Below, in pieces: positions 26,901 to 34,682 of a stretch of DNA of 64,000 nt; positions within the stretch are counted from its first letter, which is position 1; every line of letters begins with the position of its first letter. Where the stretch lies: assembly GCF_038957035.1 (NCBI RefSeq), contig NZ_CP152412.1:4522501-4586500 (forward strand), given 5' to 3'. The DNA comes from Bradyrhizobium sp. B097. GTDB lineage: Bacteria; Pseudomonadota; Alphaproteobacteria; Rhizobiales; Xanthobacteraceae. The translations under genes were made by a program, and so were the position numbers. The notes beneath the pieces are model-generated. The model was not told where the DNA came from, searched no databases, and was given only the letters and a program-made list of their open reading frames with translations.

Positions 26901-27086
26901 GAGCTGCGCTTCCCGCTCGGTATCTCGATCATCGGCGGCCTGCTGCTGAGCCAGCTGCTGACGCTCTACACCACGCCGGTGATCTATCTCGCGCTCGACC
27001 GGCTCAACCGCCGGATCGAGCGGGCCGTGCCGGAGGCAGGTCCCAGCGGCCCGCCGATCGCGGGCGCCACCGAGGGCATGCAGTGA
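23958..27086 (+). CDS. mdtB: RND multidrug efflux permease, MdtB-like
   Basis: A 1042-residue inner-membrane proton antiporter of the HAE1-RND family with the normal 12-helix, two-repeat layout. The proton-relay aspartates lie in FVVDDAIVMIEN near residue 408. The first helix follows SEPFIRRPIATSLLGIALM. The C-terminal half ends with the usual GRAL-like FPLGISIIGGLLLSQLLTLYTTPVIYL. It overlaps the second permease gene by four bases, which points to an MdtB/MdtC-type heterotrimer that needs both subunits. Known MdtABC pumps export bile salts, novobiocin and similar compounds; the substrate here is unknown. Confidence 0.93.
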   Translation: MSVSEPFIRRPIATSLLGIALMIGGALGYWALPVSALPQVDFPTVQVTTQLPGASPDVVASLITAPLERQLGQIPSLSSMNSTSSFGVSQISLQFDLNRDIDGATQDVQAAINAAAGILPKTLPYPPVYAKVNPADAPVMTLALTSDTISLRAMSDLADTILGQRLSQISGVGRVSILGGLKPAVRVQADLARLAAYGIAMEDLRNAIAGANVSGPKGSLDGAQQSYTIAANDQIAAADAYRPIIIAYRNGSPVTIGDVAQIVDGLENDRTGGWYQGTPAVIIDIQRQPGANVIDVVKQIRGEIPRLQRAVPAGVKLTIVSDRTVTIRASVHDVQFTLVLSVVLVTLVVLLFLRSLRATLIAGVALPLSLITSFGVMYFAGFSLDNLSLMALTIGTGFVVDDAIVMIENIVRHMEGGETVMEASLKGASEIGFTVISLTVSLIAVFIPLLFMSGLVGRMFREFALTLTIAVVTSAIVSLTLTPMMCSRLLKNIHEEMAVPGLAAVSRFIDRMVEFYHRTLLWVLRRQRATLLVTFATIALTLIMYVLAPKGFLPLQDTSSITAVTEAGPDVSFAEMQRRQSEVSDLIKADPDVVGVVSVIGAGSVNPTTNVGRLVMTLKPLDQRRDGVVKVIERLKQKIATVPGMTVYFQPVQDVQISTQSSRSQYQYTLTATDAGEVSQWSQKLVAEMRRDPIFRDVSSEAQDGGLRAALDINRQRAGQLGVSLQGVTDTLNDAFAQRQISTIYGQANQYRVVLEALPMYQRDPSILDKLYLPGASGAQVPLSAVATLVRTTAPLAISHQAQFPSVSLSFNLAPGEALGDAVEAVKAIETRIGMPGSIVGIYSGDAAEFARSLAGQPWLILAAIITIYIVLGVLYESYIHPITILSTLPSAGVGAILALMLCGQDLSVIGLIGIILLMGIVKKNAIMMIDFALEAERHQGMSSYDAIVQACLLRFRPIMMTTLAALFGALPLAIESGTGAELRFPLGISIIGGLLLSQLLTLYTTPVIYLALDRLNRRIERAVPEAGPSGPPIAGATEGMQ

Positions 27087-30000
27087 TCTCGATCTCCGAG
27101 CCCTTCATCCGCCGGCCGGTGGGCACCACCTTGCTGGCGATCGGGCTGTTTCTGGTCGGGATCGTCGCCTACGAGTTTCTGCCGGTGTCGTCGGTCCCGA
27201 ATGTCGACTTCCCGACCATCCGGGTGTCGGCGTCGCGGCCCGGCGCCGATCCCTCGGTGATGGCTGCGACTGTCGCGGCGCCGCTGGAGCGCAAGCTCGG
27301 CACCATTTCGGGGGTCGACCAGATCACCTCGACGAGTTCGCTCGGCACCACCAGCATCCAGGTGCAGTTCTCGATCGGCCGCAACATCGACCGCGCCGCG
27401 CGCGACGTGCAGGCCGCGATCAATGCCTCGCTCGCCGATCTGCCGAGCGACCTGCCGTCGCTGCCCAGGTTCCGCAAGGCCAATCCGGCCGCGGCACCCG
27501 TGTTCGTGCTGGCGCTGACCTCGAAGACGATCTCGACCAGCGCGATGTACGACGTCGCAGATACCGTGCTGGCGCAGCGCATCTCGCAGGTGCCGGGGGT
27601 CGGCGAGGTGACCGTCAGCGGCGCCGACCAGCCGGCGGTGCGCATCGCGCTCAATCCGGTGTCGCTGGCCAATGCCGGGATCGCGACCGACGACGTCCGG
27701 CTCGCGATCATCAATGCCAATCCGCTGGGCCCGGTCGGCATCTTCAATGGCGACCGGCTGAGCGAGACGCTTTCGATCAACAAGCAGATGCGCACCGCGG
27801 CCGAATTCCGCGACATCATCATCAAGAGCTCGAACGGCAATTTCGTCCGCCTCTCGGATGTCGCCGAGGTCGAGGATTCCGTTCGCAACTCGCGCTCAAT
27901 CGCCTGGTTCAACAAGCAGCCGGCGGTGCTGATCCAGATCACCAAGCAGGGCGACGCCAACGTCATCGATACCGTCGACGGCGTTCGCAGGATGCTGCCG
28001 GAACTGAAGCAGTGGATCCCGGCCGGTGTCGAGATCTCGACCCTGGTCGATCGTACCGGAACGATCCGCGCCAGCGTCGAGGACATGCAGTTCACGCTGC
28101 TCGCGACCGCCATGCTGGTCATGGTGGTGGTGTTCGTGTTCCTGCGCAGGATCGTACCGACGATCGCAGCCGGCGTCTCGGTGCCGCTGGCGCTGGCCGG
28201 CACCTGCGCCGGCATGTGGCTCGCCGGCTTCTCGATCGACAATCTGTCGCTGATGGCGCTCGCGATCTCCGTCGGCTTCGTGGTCGACGACGCCATCGTG
28301 ATGATCGAGAACATGTACCGCAATCTCGAGCAGGGTATGGCGCCTTATCCGGCCGCGGTCGAAGGCGCCAAGCAGATCGGCTTCACGGTGCTGTCGATCT
28401 CGCTGTCGCTGATCGCGGCCTTCACGCCGCTGATCTTCATGGACGGGATCGTCGGCCGCCTGCTGCGCGAGTTCTCGCTGACCCTGACGTTTGCCATCAT
28501 CGTGTCGACCCTGGTGTCGGTGACGATCACGCCGATGATCTGCGCGCACTACATCAAGGAGGCGACCTCGGATCGTGCCACCTGGTACGATCGCATCATC
28601 GAGGGCACGCTGTCGCGCGTCGTGGCGTTCTATGCGTCGACCCTGCGGATCGTGCTCGGCTATCCCTTCCTGACCCTGGTGGTGTTCTTCGCCACCGTCG
28701 CGCTGACGGTGGTGCTGTACGTCAAGACGCCGAAGGCCTATTTCCCGACCGACGACAGCGGTTTCGTGATCGGGGCGACCCGCGCTTCCGCCGACATCTC
28801 GTTCCAATCGATGCTCGGTCTGCAGCAGCGGCTCGCCGACATCGTGATGGCCGACCCTGCGGTCGCCGGCATCGGCTCGTCGGTCGGCTCCGGCGGCGGC
28901 CCGGGCGGCGCGACCTCCAATCGCGGCACCATGTTCATCAGCCTGAAGCCGCCGGAGGAGCGCGGAGGCCTGTCGACCGCGCAGGTGATCGACCGGCTGC
29001 GCCGTAACCTGTTCATGGTGCCGGGCATCCGCCTGTTCATGTTCGCCGCCCAGGACATCCGCACCGGCGGCCGGCAGAGCGATTCCGACTACCAGTACAC
29101 GCTCGCCTCGACCGATCTCGATCTGTTGCAGAAATGGGCGCCGCTCGTCGCCAAGCGCATGGAGACGGTGGAGGGCATCACCGATGTCTCCGCCGACCGC
29201 GATCCCGGCGGCTTGCAGCTCAACCTCGTGATCGACCGCAAGATCGCCTCCAGCCTCGGCGTCCGCGTGCAGGACATCGATAACGCGCTCAACAACGCGT
29301 TCTCGCAGCGGCAGATCTCGTACATCTACACCCAGCGCAACCAGTACGTGGTGGTGCTGGAGATCGACCCGAAATTCCAGAGCGACCCGTCGAACCTCGA
29401 GCGCATCTACGTCGCCGGCGCCAATGACGTGCAGGTGCCGCTCTCGGCGCTCGTGCACTACCAGCGCGGACTGTCGGCGCTCGCGGTCTATCACTCCGGC
29501 GGCTTCCCCTCGACCACGGTGTCGTTCAACCTGCTGCCGGACGTGCCGCTGGAGGTCGCGACCACGAACATCCAGCAGGCGGTCGACGAGCTGCATATGC
29601 CTGAGGGCATTCGCGGCAGCTTCGACGGCAATGCCGGCGACTTCAACAAGACCAGCGGGCGGCAGCCGCTGCTGATTCTCGGCGCGCTGGTCGCGATGTA
29701 TATCGTGCTCGGCGTGCTCTATGAGAGCCTGGCGCATCCGATCACGATCATCTCGACCTTGCCGTCGGCCGGGCTCGGCGCCTTGCTGGCGCTGCAGGTC
29801 ACCAACACGCCGCTGACCGTGATCGCCTTTGTCGGCATCATCCTGTTGATCGGCATCGTCAAGAAGAACGGCATCATGATGGTCGACTTCGCGCTCGAGG
29901 CCGAGCGGCATCAGGGCCTGTCGTCGCGGGATGCGATCTTCGAGGCCTGCCGGGCGCGCTTCCGCCCGATCCTGATGACGACCATGGCCGCGCTGTTCGC

Positions 30001-30187
30001 CGGCATTCCGCTGGTCATTGCAACCGGCCCGGGCACCGAGCTGCGCCGGCCGCTCGGCATCACCATCATCGGCGGCCTGTTCGTGTCGCAGATCCTGACG
30101 CTCTACACCACGCCGGTGATCTATCTGCTGATCGACCGGTTGCGCCGGCGCCCGGCGCCGTCGGGCGTGCACGCGCCGGCGGAATAG
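27083..30187 (+). CDS. mdtC: RND multidrug efflux permease, MdtC-like
   Basis: A 1034-residue HAE1-RND pump subunit, similar in plan to the preceding MdtB-like protein but clearly diverged. The start is a GTG whose bases overlap the previous stop (GTGA). The helix-4 aspartates are in FVVDDAIVMIEN near residue 403. Periplasmic porter and docking regions fill the two large loops. The tail ends RRRPAPSGVHAPAE. Co-translation with MdtB supports a mixed trimer. It is the last gene of the outer-membrane factor - adaptor - pump - pump operon; no regulator of the operon is encoded within the window. Confidence 0.93.
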   Translation: MISISEPFIRRPVGTTLLAIGLFLVGIVAYEFLPVSSVPNVDFPTIRVSASRPGADPSVMAATVAAPLERKLGTISGVDQITSTSSLGTTSIQVQFSIGRNIDRAARDVQAAINASLADLPSDLPSLPRFRKANPAAAPVFVLALTSKTISTSAMYDVADTVLAQRISQVPGVGEVTVSGADQPAVRIALNPVSLANAGIATDDVRLAIINANPLGPVGIFNGDRLSETLSINKQMRTAAEFRDIIIKSSNGNFVRLSDVAEVEDSVRNSRSIAWFNKQPAVLIQITKQGDANVIDTVDGVRRMLPELKQWIPAGVEISTLVDRTGTIRASVEDMQFTLLATAMLVMVVVFVFLRRIVPTIAAGVSVPLALAGTCAGMWLAGFSIDNLSLMALAISVGFVVDDAIVMIENMYRNLEQGMAPYPAAVEGAKQIGFTVLSISLSLIAAFTPLIFMDGIVGRLLREFSLTLTFAIIVSTLVSVTITPMICAHYIKEATSDRATWYDRIIEGTLSRVVAFYASTLRIVLGYPFLTLVVFFATVALTVVLYVKTPKAYFPTDDSGFVIGATRASADISFQSMLGLQQRLADIVMADPAVAGIGSSVGSGGGPGGATSNRGTMFISLKPPEERGGLSTAQVIDRLRRNLFMVPGIRLFMFAAQDIRTGGRQSDSDYQYTLASTDLDLLQKWAPLVAKRMETVEGITDVSADRDPGGLQLNLVIDRKIASSLGVRVQDIDNALNNAFSQRQISYIYTQRNQYVVVLEIDPKFQSDPSNLERIYVAGANDVQVPLSALVHYQRGLSALAVYHSGGFPSTTVSFNLLPDVPLEVATTNIQQAVDELHMPEGIRGSFDGNAGDFNKTSGRQPLLILGALVAMYIVLGVLYESLAHPITIISTLPSAGLGALLALQVTNTPLTVIAFVGIILLIGIVKKNGIMMVDFALEAERHQGLSSRDAIFEACRARFRPILMTTMAALFAGIPLVIATGPGTELRRPLGITIIGGLFVSQILTLYTTPVIYLLIDRLRRRPAPSGVHAPAE

Positions 30188-30197
30188 GTTGGATTGA

Positions 30198-30950
30198 ATG
30201 GCTCCGCACGCGTATAGCGGAGCGATGTCCGAACCGACCGAAGCAAAGACCGAACTTGCCACCGAGATCCCGGAGTGTCCGCATTGCGGCAAGCCGATGC
30301 CGCTGTGCATCTGCGACAGCGTCACGCCGATCAAAAGCCGGATCCGGCTCCTGATCTTGATCCATCCGCAGGAGCAGGACAGGGCGCTCGGCACCGCGCG
30401 ACTGTTGGCGCGGCATTTCGAGAACGCCGTGGTGCGGATCGGGCTGTCCTGGCCGAGCCTTGCCAAGGCGCTCGGTCGGCCGGTGTCCGATCCGTCGCGC
30501 TGGGCGGTGCTCTATCTCGGTTCGGCCAAGGTCGAGGATCTCGATACCGACGCCGAGATCGTCGCGATCAACCGCAAGGGCGAGCTGGAGCCGCACCAGC
30601 GCGCGCTTCTCTCCGACATCGAGGGCATCGTGCTGCTCGACGGCACCTGGAGCCAGGCCAAGGCGCTGTGGTGGCGCAATGCTTGGATGCTGAAGTGCCA
30701 GCGGGTGATTCTCGGGCCGAAACGGCCCTCGCTGTACGGCAAGCTGCGCCGGGAACCGCGGCGCGACGGCCTGTCCACCATCGAGGCGGCCGCGATCCTG
30801 CTGGCCGGGCTGGAAAAGCGGCCGGATATCGCGGCAGCGTTAACTGATAGTTTCGAGCGAATGCTGGCGAGATTCCGCGAAGTGCAGGCCGAAATGCCGG
30901 AATTGGCGCCAAAACCGAAGAAGCGGGACTTCCGGAAGCGCCGACGTTAG
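30198..30950 (+). CDS. DTW-domain protein, probable tRNA-uridine aminocarboxypropyltransferase
   Basis: A 250-residue protein of the DTW/TapT family, which adds the aminocarboxypropyl group of S-adenosylmethionine to uridine (acp3U) in tRNA. The N-terminus has the cysteine cluster CPHCGKPMPLCIC. The signature DGTWSQAK lies near residue 150. FDRS-like and SPxK-type features appear around GPKRPSLYGKLR. The start at 30198 follows GGTTGGA; the ATG at 30225 is an alternative. The basic tail KPKKRDFRKRRR may bind RNA. It lies just before a tRNA-Cys gene, which may be chance. Confidence 0.85.
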   Translation: MAPHAYSGAMSEPTEAKTELATEIPECPHCGKPMPLCICDSVTPIKSRIRLLILIHPQEQDRALGTARLLARHFENAVVRIGLSWPSLAKALGRPVSDPSRWAVLYLGSAKVEDLDTDAEIVAINRKGELEPHQRALLSDIEGIVLLDGTWSQAKALWWRNAWMLKCQRVILGPKRPSLYGKLRREPRRDGLSTIEAAAILLAGLEKRPDIAAALTDSFERMLARFREVQAEMPELAPKPKKRDFRKRRR

Positions 30951-30963
30951 CTGTCCGGCTTGG

Positions 30964-30990
30964 TTGCCTATCGCAGACAGGGCGTATATG
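30964..30990 (+). promoter_or_regulatory. Possible promoter of tRNA-Cys
   Basis: TTGCCT at 30964-30969 and TATATG at 30985-30990, 15 bases apart, lie about 16 bases before the tRNA 5' end. The spacer is short, so this is a weak candidate supported mainly by position. Confidence 0.35.
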
Positions 30991-31005
30991 AAGTGCGCCG
31001 CAAGG

Positions 31006-31079
31006 GGCCACGTGGCGGAGTGGTTACGCAACGGTCTGCAAAACCGTGTACACCAGTTCAATTCTGGTCGTGGCCTCCA
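31006..31079 (+). tRNA. tRNA-Cys (GCA)
   Basis: The cloverleaf is complete. The acceptor stem GGCCACG pairs with CGTGGCC (31069-31075). The anticodon stem ACGGT/ACCGT encloses the loop CTGCAAA with anticodon GCA at 31038-31040. The T loop is GTTCAATTC. The discriminator base is T (U in the RNA) and the CCA end is encoded at 31077-31079. Length 74 bases. Confidence 0.96.
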
Positions 31080-31122
31080 CTCATCTCATCAATGGCTTGC
31101 AGCCGACAAATGAGAAGCCGCA

Positions 31123-31305
31123 TTAGCTTGCGGCGTACCAGCCTTCAGGAAACGGAATCAGCGGCCACGGCGCCTGGTTGTCATTCGCGGCGCGCGGCGG
31201 CGGCTGCATGCGGGGCGACGGTTGGGCCACGAAATCCTCCTGAGCAATAGGCGCGATCGCCGTTCGCACGGCGTCCAGCAGCAGATCAAATTCGACTTCG
31301 CTCAT
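31123..31305 (-). CDS. Small hypothetical protein
   Basis: A 60-residue protein with no recognised domain. It begins MSEVEFDLLLDAVRTAI, a likely short amphipathic helix, followed by a proline-rich stretch with RAANDNQAPWPLIPFP. The R-A-A-N-D-N run recurs in small uncharacterised proteins of Rhizobiales. The ATG at 31305 has GGAG five bases upstream, which is why this start is chosen over a longer reading. It is a lone gene in a gap between tRNA-Cys and a TetR gene. Existence is likely; function unknown. Confidence 0.5.
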   Translation of the reverse strand: MSEVEFDLLLDAVRTAIAPIAQEDFVAQPSPRMQPPPRAANDNQAPWPLIPFPEGWYAAS

Positions 31306-31645
31306 CGCGCTCTCCGAGGTTCGAGAGCGCCATGGTCGCAAAACTGTCTTCGGTTCGGATTGAGCGATTCGTTCGAATTTTATGAAAAGAACGATGGCGC
31401 CCGCTTTGGTAAATAAATGTCTGATGACCCCTCGGGGAACCTAGGTCGGCAAGGCCGCTCCTCGTGTGAGACAAATCACATCTTGCGAAAAACTCTTCAT
31501 GGACTTCCCGGCAATATTCATAGCCGTCAAATATCGCAGGAATTTTAGGGAGACGTGACAGTGAAGGCCCGAACGGCGTAGATCGTCTACGCCGGCTGTC
31601 TATCGCATCAGTGCCGGGGAAATCCCGACATCGGCGTGGTCGCGG
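31306..31645. other. Intergenic region with a hairpin
   Basis: About 340 bases of lower GC content than the surroundings. No credible gene was found. A perfect hairpin with 9-base arms and a 3-base loop lies at 31574-31594 (CGGCGTAGA / TCTACGCCG). It is about 50 bases beyond the stop of the TetR gene on the minus strand and may terminate that transcript. A GTG with GGGAG upstream at 31561 opens a frame of only six codons, which may be the remains of a gene. Confidence 0.4.
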
Positions 31646-32293
31646 TCATGCCAGCCCGGCGAGGTCTCCCGGCAGCATGGTCTTGAACTGCGTCAGCACC
31701 TGCCGTGCTTTCCGCGGCGGCAGCGTGATCGCGTGACGCACGGCGGCTGCGATCAGCGTCATCGTCAGTCCCGAGAAGGTGCTGAGGGTGGCGGCCGGCA
31801 TCGTGGGCGCAACCCGCCTGACCGCGTCGGACAACAGGCCGGCGAGCACGGCCATGTCGTCCGCATCGAGCTTCTGCAGGGCGCGGTTGGCCTGGGTCGC
31901 CTGCCAGATGTCGCGCATGACAGGCTCGCGCATGAACATCTCGTAGTAACTGTCGACGATCCGGCATAGCGCCGGATGCAGGTCGCGCGCGGACGAGACC
32001 GCGGCCAGATCGCGCCTGACGCAATCGCGGCCGACCGCGTTATGCCGTTCCGCCAGCGTGCCGATGATCGCGGCCTTGTCGGGGAAATATTGATACAGCG
32101 AGCCGAATGCGACGCCGCTGCGTTCGACGATGTCGCTCATGCGGAAGGCCTCGCTGCCTTTCTCCGCCATGATCTCGGTCGCGCAGGCGAGGATGCGTTC
32201 GAACCGCTCGCGGCTGCGCTGCTGCGTCGGGGCAAGCCGCGCCAGCCCGGGCAGGGGGGCTTCTGCTGCGGGCGCGGCCTTTCGTCTCGCCAT
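31646..32293 (-). CDS. TetR/AcrR family transcriptional regulator
   Basis: A 215-residue repressor-type protein. The N-terminal helix-turn-helix domain covers about residues 22-70 (RERFERILACATEIMAEKGSEAFRMSDIVERSGVAFGSLYQYFPDK), a textbook TetR pattern. The ligand-binding C-terminal domain is unique to subfamily. The ATG at 32293 follows GGAGACAG. It is divergent from a DUF1772 membrane protein gene with a shared 92-base region holding repeated sequences, so it most likely controls that gene and itself. The ligand is unknown. Confidence 0.9.
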   Translation of the reverse strand: MARRKAAPAAEAPLPGLARLAPTQQRSRERFERILACATEIMAEKGSEAFRMSDIVERSGVAFGSLYQYFPDKAAIIGTLAERHNAVGRDCVRRDLAAVSSARDLHPALCRIVDSYYEMFMREPVMRDIWQATQANRALQKLDADDMAVLAGLLSDAVRRVAPTMPAATLSTFSGLTMTLIAAAVRHAITLPPRKARQVLTQFKTMLPGDLAGLA

Positions 32294-32314
32294 CTGTCTC
32301 CTCCGCAATCGGGG

Positions 32315-32359
32315 TTGACGTCTCAAATACGAGAGTTTATCGCATTTTACAAATACGAG
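32315..32359. promoter_or_regulatory. Candidate TetR operator and promoter region
   Basis: Two identical 10-base repeats CAAATACGAG occur at 32324-32333 and 32350-32359, 26 bases apart, in the gap between divergent TetR and DUF1772 genes. The second copy continues to ATACGAGTAT, which has ATAC/GTAT dyad arms. TTGACG at 32315-32320 may be a -35 for the rightward gene, with a weak TTTATC at 32336-32341. The repeat period (close to 2.5 helix turns) fits two adjacent binding sites. Confidence 0.5.
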
Positions 32360-32385
32360 TATCCCTCGCTTTTTGAGGTGGTGCG

Positions 32386-32871
32386 ATGCGCAATATCCTG
32401 ACCTCGGGCTTGCTGTGGTTTTCCGCGCTCGGCTGCGGCCTGCTTGCCGGGGTCTATTTCGCGTTCTCGGCGTTCGTCATGACCGCGCTCGGCCGCATCG
32501 ACCAGGCCGCCGGCATCTCGGCGATGAACGCGATCAATGTCGACATCGTGCGCTCGCTGTTCATGCCGGTCTTCCTCGGCACCACGCTGTCTTGCGCCGG
32601 GCTGGTCGTGCTCGGCGGGCTGCGATGGCAGGAGCCGGGCGCGCTTGCGATGATCTGCGGCGGCAGCCTCTATGTCGTCGGGATGTTCGTCGTCACGGTC
32701 GTTTTCAACGTGCCGCTGAACGATCAGCTTGCGGTCACAGATCCCGTGAGCACCGCGGCCGCGCCGGTCTGGGCGCGCTACCTGACCGACTGGACCATCT
32801 GGAACCACGTGCGGACCATCGCCTCGCTTGCGGCGACGGCGCTGTTGATTGCCGCCATCGCTGCGCGATAG
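32386..32871 (+). CDS. DUF1772 family membrane protein
   Basis: A 161-residue protein with four hydrophobic segments (about residues 5-30, 58-80, 86-108 and 140-160) and the DUF1772 pattern: AGVYFAFSAFVMTALGRID and NVPLNDQLA followed by W..Y...W..WNHVRT (here WARYLTDWTIWNHVRT). Related fungal proteins include anthrone oxygenases, but bacterial members are uncharacterised. The ATG at 32386 follows TGAGGTGG. It is divergent from a TetR gene and probably its target. Confidence 0.85.
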   Translation: MRNILTSGLLWFSALGCGLLAGVYFAFSAFVMTALGRIDQAAGISAMNAINVDIVRSLFMPVFLGTTLSCAGLVVLGGLRWQEPGALAMICGGSLYVVGMFVVTVVFNVPLNDQLAVTDPVSTAAAPVWARYLTDWTIWNHVRTIASLAATALLIAAIAAR

Positions 32872-33029
32872 GGCGCAACGACGACGATGGCTGCGTCTGG
32901 AACATCAAGGTCGACTGGTCCAACCACAATGAATCGGTGCTGTGGAAGAACGTCAATCTCTGCAAGCTCAACGTCCTGAGGCTGCGCTACGACCCCGGCA
33001 CCAAGACCACCTCGTTCATCGCGGAATGA
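32872..33029 (+). pseudogene. 3' remnant of a small exported-protein gene
   Basis: Directly after the DUF1772 stop, a frame without a start codon reads about 50 residues to the stop at 33027-33029. It includes CVWNIKVDWSNHNESVLWKNVNLCKLNVL and ends TSFIAE. The pattern of W, V-D-W, N-L-C-K and L-R-Y-D is that of a real protein, with two cysteines as in small secreted proteins. No signal peptide or start with ribosome site can be found before it, so the 5' part appears to have been lost. It could also be translated as an extension after readthrough, which is less likely. Confidence 0.4.
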
Positions 33030-33235
33030 CGTCAGGGGCGGAGCGTGCCCGCGGAAGAATCAGCGGCGCGGCGAAATGGCCGCGCCCGGCGGTGTTTGAC
33101 GGTGTTTCCTTGCGCCCGCGGCGCCGATAACGGGACAGCCGGGACAGGCCTGCATCACCCTGGAACGCCGGCAAAGCCTTGCGCCGCAGAGGTTTACCGT
33201 GCCCCGCTAAAGTTTCGCCGGAGCCCCATTTGGTT

Positions 33236-33264
33236 CTTTGCAAGGCCGAAAGGCTTTGTTATAC
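33236..33264 (+). promoter_or_regulatory. Promoter of tRNA-Asn
   Basis: CTTTGC at 33236-33241 and TTATAC at 33259-33264 are separated by 17 bases. Both resemble the alphaproteobacterial housekeeping consensus (CTTGAC-17-TATAAT). The predicted start lies about 25 bases before the mature tRNA 5' end. Confidence 0.6.
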
Positions 33265-33296
33265 GCTGCCCGCTCGCGAACGTTTGGTTCGCCTAT

Positions 33297-33371
33297 TCCT
33301 CGGTAGCTCAGCGGTAGAGCATTCGACTGTTAATCGAATGGTCGCTGGTTCGAATCCAGCCCGGGGAGCCA
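33297..33371 (+). tRNA. tRNA-Asn (GTT)
   Basis: The acceptor TCCTCGG pairs with CCGGGGA (33361-33367) with one T-G pair. The D-stem GCTC/GAGC, anticodon loop CTGTTAA with anticodon GTT, and T-stem CTGG/CCAG with loop TTCGAAT are all present. Discriminator G and an encoded CCA at 33369-33371 complete the 75-base gene. Confidence 0.96.
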
Positions 33372-33504
33372 GTTTTGGCCCCATCAAGACCCGTTCAACG
33401 CCCATCACAAGCCTGTGGTCCGCTACGGACAGACAAGAAACGTCGTCAAATCGACTCAATAACCGTCAACACTTCGTCCTGCCGGGTCCTGAGAGGTGAT
33501 TTTG

Positions 33505-33684
33505 ATGGCCATTAACCTGATCGACCTGTCGATGCCGCAGCCGACGCTTGTTCCGAGCGATGCTCCCGACATCAGTGACGATGAGTGTGTCCGCCGGCTC
33601 GCGAGGGCCGTCGAGGAGCATGATTCCGAGCATCTCGATGAAGTGGCTCGCCTGATCGGCCGGCTTGCCGTCACGATCGAATAG
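33505..33684 (+). CDS. Small acidic hypothetical protein
   Basis: A 59-residue protein, strongly acidic in its second half (DISDDECVRRLARAVEEHDSEHLDEVARLIGRLA), which should form two helices. No known domain is recognised. The ATG at 33505 has GAGAGG eight bases upstream, a good ribosome site; a GTG three codons earlier is possible. It lies between tRNA-Asn and the Pcm-like gene with no operon link apparent. The codon use resembles neighbours, so it is likely a real gene of unknown function. Confidence 0.55.
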   Translation: MAINLIDLSMPQPTLVPSDAPDISDDECVRRLARAVEEHDSEHLDEVARLIGRLAVTIE

Positions 33685-33819
33685 AGCGCACCACGGCGCG
33701 CATTTTTGGAGCGGGTTTTGCACGCCAACGGCGTGTTGCGTTTTGGCGGAGCTTGTTCCAAAAGATGGCCCTGTTCTAGCTTCTCCAGCGGCAATGCCGC
33801 GACTTGCAGGATCCCGCCA

Positions 33820-34485
33820 ATGACCGGTTTTTCGACCGCGCGCCAGTACATGGTGGATGGTCAGGTGCGTCCGAGCGACGTGACCGACGATCGTATTCTC
33901 GAAGCCATGCTGACCGTGCCGCGCGAGGTGTTCGTGCCGGCCGGCAAGCAGGCGCTGGCCTATCTGGACCTCGATCTCGACGTGACCGAGGGCGGCGCGG
34001 CCAGGCGCTGCCTGATCACGCCGGCGCTGCTCGCCCGGATGCTGCAAGCCGCCGAGATCAAGGCAACCGACCGCGTCCTGGTGGTCGGCTGCGCGACCGG
34101 CTACGCCGCTGCCATCGTGGCGCGCTTTGCCCGCGAGGTCAGCGCAACCGAGAGCGATCCGGCGCTGGCCGCAAAGGCCTCCGCAGCGTTCGGCCAGCTC
34201 GGCATTCAGAACGTGACCGTCAAGACCGCAGCCGCTGCCGACGGTGACGCCGCCGGCGCGCCGTATGACGTCATCGTTCTCAACGGTGCGACCGAGGTTA
34301 TCCCGACCGGACTGTTCGGCCAGCTCAAGGAGGGGGGCCGGCTGGTCGGGGTGTTCGGCCTGACGCCACCGCCGCGTGCCACGCTCGTGACTCACTCCCA
34401 CGGGGATTTCGGCCATCGCGAGCTGTTCGACGCCACGGCCCCTGTGCTGCCCGGACTCGAGCGGGTTCCGGCGTTCGTCTTCTGA
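33820..34485 (+). CDS. Protein-L-isoaspartate O-methyltransferase family protein
   Basis: A 221-residue SAM-dependent methyltransferase of the PCMT family. Motif I is VLVVGCATGYAAAIVA near residue 90, a form with Cys-Ala in place of the usual Gly-x-Gly-Ser-Gly. The start MTGFSTARQYMVDGQVRPSDVTD is typical of the rhizobial branch found upstream of tolC. The canonical enzyme repairs isoaspartyl residues in damaged proteins. This branch lacks some of the standard motif residues, so its substrate may differ. The ATG at 33820 follows GCAGGA. It is 197 bases before tolC on the same strand. Confidence 0.82.
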   Translation: MTGFSTARQYMVDGQVRPSDVTDDRILEAMLTVPREVFVPAGKQALAYLDLDLDVTEGGAARRCLITPALLARMLQAAEIKATDRVLVVGCATGYAAAIVARFAREVSATESDPALAAKASAAFGQLGIQNVTVKTAAAADGDAAGAPYDVIVLNGATEVIPTGLFGQLKEGGRLVGVFGLTPPPRATLVTHSHGDFGHRELFDATAPVLPGLERVPAFVF

Positions 34486-34682
34486 CCGCTACCGCGCTGC
34501 GCCAGCTGATAAAATCCCGTTCTGAATCAGAAGTGTGGCCCGTTTGCCCCATGTGAAGAGTTTCCACCGCGTTCCGTTGCGGGGTAGTTCCGTTGCCCTT
34601 AGCTGCGGACTAAGGTGAGGCGGGACTCACTTCGTCTGAAGCGACCGCCGGAACTGACTTGCTTGTGGAGACGGCGACTACA

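Noticed and set aside
27896..30466. Open frame of 856 codons on the minus strand opposite mdtC
   Set aside because: Antisense shadow of a clear RND pump gene, with the same Arg/His/Asp-rich composition.
33045..33499. Short frames across the tRNA-Asn region
   Set aside because: They run through the tRNA gene and contain tRNA-derived peptide, so they are not coding.
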